NCBI GenBank assembly: GCA_964544115.1
Contig: CAZJBP010000056.1
Span: 1-21,010, forward strand
From: CAZJBP01 sp964544115
GTDB lineage: Bacteria; Verrucomicrobiota; Kiritimatiellia; UBA8416; JADHWI01
Length of the DNA stretch: 21,010 nucleotides
Reading direction: 5' to 3'
Shown piece after piece: positions 15,461 through 21,010 of the stretch. A program made the translations under genes and the position numbers. Position 1 is the stretch's first letter, and every line of letters starts with the position of its first letter. The notes beneath the pieces were generated by a model. It searched no databases, was not told where the DNA came from, and saw nothing but the letters and a program-made list of their open reading frames with translations.

Positions 15461-17551
15461 CTACTTGACGTAGTTGACGCTGCTGACGGAGCCGATCATG
15501 CGCTTGTTATAGAAAAGGGCGGCCTTCAGGGTGAAGTTGCCGCTCATGCTCAGCGGCTTGCGGTAAATGGCGGACTTCATGTCGGGATCGTTGCCATCGA
15601 GCGTGTAGCGGATCTCAACGTGCCGGGGGAACAGCGGCTCGATGGAGACGTCCACGGTGCCCGTGTATCGCCACCAGCCTTGCAGAAAGTGAGTCATCCC
15701 GGTGATGGCGCTCTTCTTGTCGGCCGGCTTGACGACGATCCGGGCGGGCATGGCCAGGCGCTTCATCCGGTCGGTCTTGACCTCCATGCGCTTGCGGTAC
15801 GCGGCCTCGTCCGGCATCGGCGTGTCGGGTCCCCACGTGCGCTCCGAGCGTTCCACGGGCCCTCCGCACCAGCTGTCCGTAATGGTGAACTGGCTCATCT
15901 GCCACATCGGCCGGCTCGCGCCCAGCACGCGGCTCTGGCGCCCGTAGGTGTGCCCGTTGCAGGTGTACATGCTCCACTGAGGCAGCGGCCCGGCCTCCCA
16001 GGGCACTGTCACGACGGCGAAGCCGCGGCTCTCCATGCCGGCCGCGTACCCGCCGCTGTACCAGGTCATGACGACGACCTCGTCCTTCAGGGCGTCGTGA
16101 TCGCCGAACCCCTCCCAGACCATCGCGATCTTGCCGCGCTTGCGGACCATCTCAGCCAGGCGGATGAAGTGCATGAGGTAGATGTCATGCGGGTTCTTCA
16201 GCGGCTCCTTGGAGCCCGGGAGAGGGTGGTTCTTCATGTAGATCTGGTCCTGGGGCTGGTCGCCCACGAGGTGGTAATCGACCTCGTCGCCACCGATGTG
16301 GAAATACGGCGTGCTCTTGAACACCTCGCACATTTCGCCGATCACCTTGTCCAGGCCGTCATAGAGGTACTCCGCAGCCATGTTCATGCAGCCGGGTCCG
16401 CCGAAGACGTCGTTGCGGGCCCGGCGCATGGCCTCGGAGTGCCCCGGCGTTTCCAGCTCGGGCACGAGCGTGACGCCCCGCGCCACGGCATAGGCCTCCA
16501 GATCATTCAGTTCCTCCCACGTGTAGGTCCGGCAGGTGATGCCGTCGGAGATGGGAATGTTCCGGCTGCCCAGTTCAGGGAAGGCGCGGGACGGCATGGT
16601 GTAGCCGTGGTCGTCGCTGAGGTGGAGATGGAGGTAGCGGGTCTTGAAGATCCGGCAGCTCTCGATCATGACCTTGATCGTCTGCGGGGACATCCATTGC
16701 CGGCCGCAGTCGAGCATGATTCCGGTGAAATCCGCCTGCGGCCAGTCCTTGATCTTCATCGCCGGGATCAGGTACTCGCCCGCCTGCTCCGTGATGGCCT
16801 GCAGCAGCGAGGCCGTGCCTTCTGCCGTGGCCCGGTAGTCCCAGCCCTCCACCACGGCCATATCACCCACGTCGATGGTGTGCGCCAGATCTCTTGTCCG
16901 AACCACCTCCATGCGCGGCACGGGCTTGGCCGGCGCCACGGGCTTCTTTCCCTTGACGGGTTGAGCGGCGACGGGCGGGGTAGGGGACAGCGCCGCGCCG
17001 GCCTTGGGCTGCACGGCGACGATGTCGGCGTCGGCCCTGATCCCCGGGTTAATGCGCAGGACAATATCTCCGGGAGCGGGCGCTCCGGCCACCGCCATCA
17101 TCTTGATGTCCGTAAGGAGCAGGATCTCATCAGACAGTACCTCGGCGAGGGGCTTCAGTCGCGGATCGGTGGCGACGATGCGGGCCCGCGGCTTCAGGGG
17201 CATGGAGCCATGGCCGAGGGTTACGATCTTCGGCGTCGGGATGAACTCCGGGGGCGGCACCTCGGGGCCGCTCGGCTGCCCGGGCTGGGCGGGGGAAGCG
17301 GCGGTGAGCGCCTTCACGAACGCCTGATCCTCGTCGCGCAGGGCGGTCAGGGCGATGGAGACGATCTTGCCGTCGGGCTTCTTGAGCTCGACCAGGCCGC
17401 CGTCCGCCTTCACGAACTCGGCCTCGAGCGAGGATCCCTGCTTGCTGGCCCACGCCCGCACGACGGGCGCGTTCGTGGCCGACTGGGCCGCGGCCGTCAG
17501 CAGGGCCCATGTGGCCACGGCCGCGAAAAGACTGCGAGGCTGAATCTTGAT
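15461..17551 (-). CDS. Exported GH20 beta-N-acetylhexosaminidase with SHD1-like domain, apparent ATC start
   Basis: This is the first gene of the minus-strand operon, 696 aa with the start chosen here. HIGGDEVDYH gives the catalytic pair D422-E423; LHLSDDHGY and PELETPGHS support GH20. Layout: signal peptide (ATC AAG ATT..., hydrophobic FAAVATWALLTAAAQS); an SHD1-like domain at ~31-82 (RAW...G...EAEFV...V.L...DGK), common on PVC exported proteins; a GH20b domain broken by a Pro/Ala/Lys-rich insert at ~180-212; the barrel at ~275-600; and a chitobiase-C-like end with VEIRYTLDGNDPD. The first in-frame GTG (17516-17518) would remove the basic end of the signal and has no ribosome binding site. 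ATC at 17549-17551 has GGAGG 5 nt upstream. ATT at 17543-17545 is the other option. The family is firm; the start codon is inferred. Confidence 0.88.
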   Translation of the reverse strand: MKIQPRSLFAAVATWALLTAAAQSATNAPVVRAWASKQGSSLEAEFVKADGGLVELKKPDGKIVSIALTALRDEDQAFVKALTAASPAQPGQPSGPEVPPPEFIPTPKIVTLGHGSMPLKPRARIVATDPRLKPLAEVLSDEILLLTDIKMMAVAGAPAPGDIVLRINPGIRADADIVAVQPKAGAALSPTPPVAAQPVKGKKPVAPAKPVPRMEVVRTRDLAHTIDVGDMAVVEGWDYRATAEGTASLLQAITEQAGEYLIPAMKIKDWPQADFTGIMLDCGRQWMSPQTIKVMIESCRIFKTRYLHLHLSDDHGYTMPSRAFPELGSRNIPISDGITCRTYTWEELNDLEAYAVARGVTLVPELETPGHSEAMRRARNDVFGGPGCMNMAAEYLYDGLDKVIGEMCEVFKSTPYFHIGGDEVDYHLVGDQPQDQIYMKNHPLPGSKEPLKNPHDIYLMHFIRLAEMVRKRGKIAMVWEGFGDHDALKDEVVVMTWYSGGYAAGMESRGFAVVTVPWEAGPLPQWSMYTCNGHTYGRQSRVLGASRPMWQMSQFTITDSWCGGPVERSERTWGPDTPMPDEAAYRKRMEVKTDRMKRLAMPARIVVKPADKKSAITGMTHFLQGWWRYTGTVDVSIEPLFPRHVEIRYTLDGNDPDMKSAIYRKPLSMSGNFTLKAALFYNKRMIGSVSSVNYVK

Positions 17552-17556
17552 ATGCC

Positions 17557-17561
17557 CCTCC
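17557..17561 (-). promoter_or_regulatory. Ribosome binding site pointing to a non-canonical ATC start
   Basis: GGAGG on the minus strand is exactly 5 nt upstream of ATC (17549-17551), in frame with the first GH20 gene. No ATG, GTG or TTG occurs in frame between the upstream stop codon and GTG 17516-17518 at a usable distance from this site. Confidence 0.65.
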
Positions 17562-17582
17562 GGTGTGTTGAACGTGAGGGCG

Positions 17583-17612
17583 AGCCTATCTCCCCGCCGC
17601 CCCGTGCGTCAA
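17583..17612 (-). promoter_or_regulatory. Candidate promoter of the six-gene minus-strand operon
   Basis: On the minus strand, TTGACG (17607-17612) is followed after 18 bp by TAGGCT (17583-17588). The -35 match is good and the -10 is poor (3 of 6), so this is tentative. Its position 30-60 bp before the first operon gene is appropriate. Confidence 0.35.
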
Positions 17613-17632
17613 CGTCAGGCTGTCGCCGGGAT

Positions 17633-17661
17633 TTGACAAGGGCTTACGGCGGTCCTAAAGT
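17633..17661 (+). promoter_or_regulatory. Sigma70-type promoter of the esterase gene
   Basis: TTGACA (17633-17638) matches the -35 consensus perfectly. A 17-bp spacer leads to TAAAGT (17656-17661), 4 of 6 to the -10 consensus. The predicted transcript would start near 17668, leaving a leader of about 50 nt before the ATG at 17719. Confidence 0.65.
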
Positions 17662-17718
17662 CGCGCGCTTTGATATCGGTGTGGGTGGAACTCTTCTCCC
17701 TGGCAGGAAACAGCACGC

Positions 17719-19575
17719 ATGAAAATCGACACAGGCCTCTTCGATTCCATGGTCTTGCAGCGCAACGCGCGCAACCGCTGTGACGTCGCCTTCTCGGGCA
17801 CGTGCGACACCCCGGGCCGCGTGTGTGTCACGGTTCGCAAAGGGGCAGCCGTGGTTCCCGGATTCAGGGCCCGCGTCGTCGGCAAGGCGTCGCGCGGGCG
17901 GTTCGCGGGGCGCCTCCAGGGCCTTCCCGTCGGCGGCGGCTATGACGTCGACGTGTGTGTCGGCGCGGAGAGCGTGAAGGTGCGCGATGTGCTTGTGGGC
18001 GATGTCTGGGTTCTCGGCGGCCAGTCGAACATGCAGGGATGCGGCCTGCTCAAGGACAAGATCAAGGCGCACCCGAGGGTCCGGGCCTTCTACATGAACG
18101 ACCGCTGGGCCCCGGCCTGCGACCCCATCCATGACATGTGGGACTGCGTGGACCAGGTGCATATCGACTATTGCGGCGGCGTCCGCCCCCCAAAGTCGAC
18201 GGTGATCGGCGTCGGCCCCGGCGTCGCCTTCGGCCAGCGCATGCTTGAGCTCACGGGCATTCCGCAGGGCCTCCTGGCCTGTGCGCACGGCGGCACCTCG
18301 ATGGAGCAGTGGGACCCGAAGCTCAAGAAGCTGGGCACCAAGAGCCTTTACGGCGCCACCGTGCGCCGGTTCAAGAAGAACGGCTCGCGCGTCGCGGGGC
18401 TCGTCTGGTACCAGGGATGCAGCGACGCGAATGGCGTGGCCGCCCCGCTCTACACAAAGCGAATGAAGGCGCTCATCGCCGCCATGCGGAGGGATTTCAG
18501 CAACGCGGCGATGCCGGCGGCCATCGTTCAGATTTCGCGGGTCATCGGCTGGGGTGCCGAGAATATCCGGCCGTGGAATTCTATCCAGGACCAGCAGCGG
18601 CGACTGCCGTCGGTCATTCCCCACTGCACGGTTGTGCCCGCGATCGACCTCACGCTCGACGACGGAATCCACATCAGCGGCAAGGACCAGAACCGCCTGG
18701 GCCTCCGGCTTGCGGACGCCATGCACGCCCTGCGGCAGGGGCGCCGCGCGGGGCCGCCGCCCAGCGCGGCGGGGAAGGTGTCCGTCATCACGGAGGACGG
18801 CCATGCGACCGTGGTGGTGGAATTCGAGAACGCTCCGGGAGGCTTGCGCGCCGCGGGGCGTCCGAACGGCTTTGACGTTGTCGACGACAGCGGCAACTCC
18901 CAGCTGTTCGACGTGGTGCTCGAGAAGAATACCGCGCGCCTCCGCCTGGGCATAGGTGCACAGGACGCGAGCGGCATGGCCCTGCACTACGGCTACGGGG
19001 CGAATCCCTACTGCAACGTGACGGATGCAGAGGGGCGGCCGCTGCCCGTGTTCGGCCCGCTCATGCTGGGCGCCGGCCAGGCGGTCACGCCGTACGTGCG
19101 CACGCTGCGCGTCAGCGCGTTCCAGCCGTCGGCTGGCCAGCTGCACGAGCTCGAGTGCCCCACCGACTTGAGCCGGATGGGCCTGACGACCCGGACGTTC
19201 GGGTCGAACAACTTCTGCGACCTGCACGACGCGATCAGCAAGACCGCGCCCGAGGATGTGCTGGTGTACTACGCGTGCCGCATCCGGTGCGAGGAGCGCA
19301 TGGAGCTGGAAGTGCAACTGGGCTATGACGGCCCGGTGAAGGCCTGGGCCGACCGGCAGTTGCTGTGCCATGACCCGAACGGAACCAACCCCGCGCTCGC
19401 CGGGGCCTCCCGCCCCTCATTCACTGCGGAGCCGGGTGAGCACGAGATCATCGTGGCCCTGGGCTCGAATCACGGCAAGGCCTGGGGAATCTACCTGCGC
19501 CTGGCGCGCCGTCTGCCGGCGCGCCTGATCAAGAAGGAGCCCCGGAGCTACTCGATGCCGGTCCTGCTGGGCTGA
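17719..19575 (+). CDS. Sialate O-acetylesterase-like SGNH hydrolase
   Basis: This 618-aa protein resembles the sialate O-acetylesterase family (SASA/DUF303), which removes acetyl groups from sialic acids or other acetylated sugars. LFDSMVLQRN at the start and GDVWVLGGQSNMQG are typical, with S103 the likely nucleophile. HGGTSMEQW matches the second conserved block. DDGIHISGKDQNRLG supplies D315 and H318 as the D-x-x-H motif. The block usually ending WYQGE reads WYQGC here (W230 to C234). After ~340 come beta-rich regions (about 350-430 and 460-600) of unknown role. No signal peptide is visible, although many relatives are exported. AGGA lies 10 nt before the ATG. It is divergent from the operon and shares its control region, so the two may be co-regulated. 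The substrate is inferred from family and context only. Confidence 0.85.
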   Translation: MKIDTGLFDSMVLQRNARNRCDVAFSGTCDTPGRVCVTVRKGAAVVPGFRARVVGKASRGRFAGRLQGLPVGGGYDVDVCVGAESVKVRDVLVGDVWVLGGQSNMQGCGLLKDKIKAHPRVRAFYMNDRWAPACDPIHDMWDCVDQVHIDYCGGVRPPKSTVIGVGPGVAFGQRMLELTGIPQGLLACAHGGTSMEQWDPKLKKLGTKSLYGATVRRFKKNGSRVAGLVWYQGCSDANGVAAPLYTKRMKALIAAMRRDFSNAAMPAAIVQISRVIGWGAENIRPWNSIQDQQRRLPSVIPHCTVVPAIDLTLDDGIHISGKDQNRLGLRLADAMHALRQGRRAGPPPSAAGKVSVITEDGHATVVVEFENAPGGLRAAGRPNGFDVVDDSGNSQLFDVVLEKNTARLRLGIGAQDASGMALHYGYGANPYCNVTDAEGRPLPVFGPLMLGAGQAVTPYVRTLRVSAFQPSAGQLHELECPTDLSRMGLTTRTFGSNNFCDLHDAISKTAPEDVLVYYACRIRCEERMELEVQLGYDGPVKAWADRQLLCHDPNGTNPALAGASRPSFTAEPGEHEIIVALGSNHGKAWGIYLRLARRLPARLIKKEPRSYSMPVLLG

Positions 19576-19645
19576 CCGAGCGCAACATTCAGCCTTCCCC
19601 GCCACGCCCGAGCAGCTTCTGGGTCTCGTTGGCGGAAGAAAGACA

Positions 19646-19674
19646 TTGCAGCCTTCTGTATTCGTTCGTATTCT
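19646..19674 (+). promoter_or_regulatory. Candidate promoter of the toxin-antitoxin pair, with a direct repeat
   Basis: TTGCAG (19646-19651) and TATTCT (19669-19674) are separated by 17 bp. The -10 element overlaps a direct repeat GTATTC-N4-GTATTC (19658-19663 and 19668-19673). This could be an operator for the ribbon-helix-helix antitoxin, which commonly represses its own operon. Confidence 0.45.
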
Positions 19675-19707
19675 ATCCGTGTTGACTCGAATCGGAGGAG
19701 GTGCGTC

Positions 19708-19947
19708 ATGTCCAAAACGGTTACGCTGAGACTCGATGAGCCGGTTTACCGGCTGTTCAAAGATGTCGCGGAGCGGGAGAACCGGCCAATCTCGAATTTC
19801 ATAGAGACGGCCGTCATGCGCTTCGTGCGCGAGCATGAGACCGCTGACGAATTCGAGATGGCCGAGATTCGCGGGAATGTCGCCCTCAACCATAGCCTCA
19901 AGCGGGGACACCAGGATGCCAAGCACCGGCGTGGGACCTTCGCCTGA
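19708..19947 (+). CDS. Ribbon-helix-helix antitoxin
   Basis: This 79-aa protein begins with a classic ribbon-helix-helix unit: KTVTLRLDEPVYRLF forms the DNA-binding strand and first helix, and RPISNFIETAVMRFV the second helix. Such dimers bind their own promoter while the disordered C-terminus neutralises a toxin. The charged tail after ~45 (RGNVALNHSLKRGHQDAKHRR) fits that role. GGAGGAGG at 19694-19701 gives a strong ribosome binding site 6 nt before the ATG. The reading frame overlaps the toxin gene by 32 bp, which is typical of coupled type II pairs. Candidate promoter and direct repeats lie 34-62 bp upstream. Identification as an antitoxin rests on fold and context. Confidence 0.82.
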   Translation: MSKTVTLRLDEPVYRLFKDVAERENRPISNFIETAVMRFVREHETADEFEMAEIRGNVALNHSLKRGHQDAKHRRGTFA

Positions 19948-20215
19948 GTTCAGGATCTTCGAGACGGGCGAGTTCAAGAAGGCGCTGGCGCGCTTGGGGT
20001 CGCCCCGTTTCTTGCCGAAGAAACTCGAAAGTTACGTCTACCCGCAATTGCGGCAGGGACCGTACTTCGGTCCGAACATCCGAAAGCTGCAGGGGTACAC
20101 ACCGGAAACATGGCGCTATCGGATTGGCCCCTACCGGCTCTTCTACTCGGTTGACGAGGAGGAGAGGATCGTCTTCCTGCTAACGGTTGATGATAGGAAG
20201 GACGCATACAGATAG
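19916..20215 (+). CDS. RelE/ParE-type toxin
   Basis: This 99-aa protein has the RelE/ParE fold pattern: EFKKALARL in the first helix, a basic Gly-rich middle (RQGPYFGPNIRKLQGY), then the diagnostic strand run WRYRIGPYRLFYSVDEEERIVFLL ending in VDDRKDAYR. RelE members cleave mRNA on the ribosome and ParE members poison gyrase; the sequence alone does not separate them. I chose the ATG at 19916, inside the antitoxin gene, because it leaves the compact domain intact. The longer in-frame start at 19835 would add 27 residues that read as antitoxin-shadow sequence. No ribosome binding site is needed beyond GGGGA about 10 nt upstream, and translation is likely coupled to the antitoxin. Confidence 0.82.
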   Translation: MPSTGVGPSPEFRIFETGEFKKALARLGSPRFLPKKLESYVYPQLRQGPYFGPNIRKLQGYTPETWRYRIGPYRLFYSVDEEERIVFLLTVDDRKDAYR

Positions 20216-20461
20216 TCGGCTATCAGCGAGCTGGTCCCGTATTGCGCCCCGCCCCTGGCTGTGGAATGGCACCCCTTCAGGGTGCGAACCGGGCAGGTGG
20301 GTGGCACCCTTTCGGGGTGCGCCCGGCAGGTGGAAGGCAACGCCCCGGGGGCTGGCCGGCAGGCTGAAGGCCTGCTATTCGATAGCCCAGGGCAACGCCC
20401 TGGGAACGCATGCCCATGACCTATTCCCCCGCACCCTGAAGGGGTGCCATTCCTTCCTGTC
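20216..20461. repeat. Gene-free stretch holding a cluster of REP-like palindromes
   Basis: No credible gene lies in this 246-bp gap. Three tandem units of 33-35 bp (20267-20301, 20302-20334, 20335-20367) each carry a hairpin followed by a shared CGGCAGG or CGGGCAGG segment. The first two have GCACCC-N5-GGGTGC with loops CTTCA (20269-20285) and TTTCG (20304-20320). The third is a diverged AACGCCCCGGGGGC version. A separate palindrome with an 8-bp stem and AAC loop lies at 20386-20404. An inverted GCACCC-N5-GGGTGC with loop TGAAG lies at 20431-20447, 14 nt past the transposase stop. These could also end transcription from both sides. Confidence 0.8.
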
Positions 20462-20932
20462 TCAATCCCACGCGTACCTCTCATCGAACGCCACGCCATG
20501 CTTCTCAAGGAACTTCCGGTACTCCTCCTGGAACGTCACGCGCTTGTGGTGCTCCTCCTGGTTGGCGATATACGCCCGCACCGCCTCTGCGTTCGACTCG
20601 CTCACCGAGAATGCCGCGTAACCGCTCTGCCACGCGAACTTCACCAGGAACGGGTCCTTCACGTCCGGCTTCTGCGTCTTGATCCACGTGGACGACTCGC
20701 GCTTCACGGTCGCGACCACGTCGGCCACGCTCGCGGTGCGGGAGTGCAGATAGAGGATGTGCATGTGGTCGATGACGCTGCCGACTTGAATGGAGGGGCA
20801 TTCGAGATTGCGCAGGATGCCCACCACGTAGGCGTTCAGGTGCTCGCGCAGGTCAGGATACGCCAGCGCGCGTTCGCGGTTCTTCGTGCTGAACGTCAGG
20901 TGGATCAGGATGCGGGAGAGGGATTGGGGCAT
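20462..20932 (-). CDS. Y1 (IS200-like / REP-associated) transposase
   Basis: This 156-aa protein matches the length of IS200/IS605 TnpA and REP-associated tyrosine transposases (RAYTs), which cut single-stranded DNA at hairpins. The HUH motif is H56-M-H58 in IDHMHILYL. The catalytic Tyr is probably Y121 in AYIANQEEHH, with Q125 as the usual helper residue four positions later. FAWQSGYAAFSVSESN and the C-terminal FQEEYRKFLEKHGV are typical of short Y1 proteins seen repeatedly in PVC genomes. AGGAGG (20938-20943) lies 5 nt before the ATG. The gene is complete with all catalytic residues, so it may be active. It has no partner tnpB. Oppositely oriented copies of one palindrome lie just outside each end, as expected for a RAYT and its REP sequences. 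Confidence 0.9.
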   Translation of the reverse strand: MPQSLSRILIHLTFSTKNRERALAYPDLREHLNAYVVGILRNLECPSIQVGSVIDHMHILYLHSRTASVADVVATVKRESSTWIKTQKPDVKDPFLVKFAWQSGYAAFSVSESNAEAVRAYIANQEEHHKRVTFQEEYRKFLEKHGVAFDERYAWD

Positions 20933-20937
20933 GAGGG

Positions 20938-20943
20938 CCTCCT
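20938..20943 (-). promoter_or_regulatory. Ribosome binding site for the Y1 transposase
   Basis: AGGAGG on the minus strand is 5 nt before the ATG at 20932, which supports an expressed gene rather than a relic. Confidence 0.7.
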
Positions 20944-20958
20944 GGGTGGAAGGGGAGT

Positions 20959-20977
20959 TGCACCCCTTCAGGGTGCA
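20959..20977. repeat. REP-like palindrome upstream of the transposase
   Basis: TGCACCC-CTTCA-GGGTGCA forms a 7-bp stem with a 5-nt loop. The core is identical to the copy at 20269-20285 and is the reverse complement of the copy at 20431-20447, so the transposase gene is bracketed by an inverted pair. The remaining bases to the window end show no feature. Confidence 0.75.
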
Positions 20978-21010
20978 TTCGTTGTTCGTTCTTCTCCTTG
21001 TCCAGGGGCT

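Noticed and set aside
15242..17722. Plus-strand open frame of 826 codons
   Set aside because: It runs antisense to both GH20 genes, whose catalytic motifs are intact. Its translation is His/Gly/Arg-rich without recognisable domains, a common shadow in GC-rich DNA.
17644..19371. Minus-strand open frame of 575 codons
   Set aside because: It is antisense to the esterase gene, with low-complexity His/Arg/Ala composition and no motif. The esterase on the other strand is clear.
20267..20447. Possible CRISPR array
   Set aside because: There are only three tandem units, with no unique spacers of constant length. The units are palindromic with a shared tail, and no cas gene is present.

Overview
The window is GC-rich bacterial DNA, about 60-65% GC judged by eye, dominated by carbohydrate-degradation genes. 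It probably comes from a PVC-group bacterium (Planctomycetota, Verrucomicrobiota, Kiritimatiellota or Lentisphaerota). The reasons are an SHD1-like domain on an exported GH20 enzyme, a very large exported PQQ-propeller protein with a helical N-terminus, a URO-D-fold gene paired with a GH42 gene, and a short Y1 transposase among GCACCC-N5-GGGTGC palindromes. No rRNA, tRNA or marker gene is present, so the placement is an inference.

Layout. (1) 1-2528, plus strand: the 3' part of a GH42 beta-galactosidase-like gene that enters from the left edge, then a URO-D superfamily gene 12 bp later. (2) 2525-2557: a 12-bp perfect stem that contains the stop codons of both convergent genes. (3) 2554-17551, minus strand: six consecutive genes read from right to left. 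They are two exported GH20-type hexosaminidases, an unassigned TIM-barrel hydrolase, an exported PQQ-propeller protein of 1317 aa, a GH78 alpha-L-rhamnosidase and a GH63/GH37-type (alpha/alpha)6 hydrolase. Most junctions are overlapping or under 40 bp, with a 137-bp gap before the PQQ gene. (4) 17552-17718: a divergent control region with a convincing sigma70-type plus-strand promoter and a weaker minus-strand candidate. (5) 17719-19575, plus strand: a sialate O-acetylesterase-like SGNH hydrolase. (6) 19646-20215: a ribbon-helix-helix antitoxin and RelE/ParE toxin pair with its own candidate promoter. (7) 20216-21010: an array of REP-like palindromes and a Y1 (IS200-like) transposase with an inverted pair of the palindromes at its two ends.

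How the genes may work together (inference). The enzyme set covers beta-galactoside, beta-N-acetylhexosamine, alpha-rhamnoside, an alpha-linked sugar handled by GH63, and O-acetyl ester linkages. This suggests stepwise breakdown of an acetylated, branched heteropolysaccharide or glycan. The two GH20 enzymes and the propeller protein have export signals. The GH78, GH63, URO-D-like and esterase proteins show none, which suggests that oligosaccharides are imported and finished in the cytoplasm. No transporter, SusC/SusD pair or transcription regulator is visible in the window.

The most unusual points are the first GH20 gene, which appears to start at a non-canonical ATC codon; a non-propeller module inserted near the end of the PQQ protein; an unassigned GDEP-motif hydrolase; and the transposase with its palindrome array.
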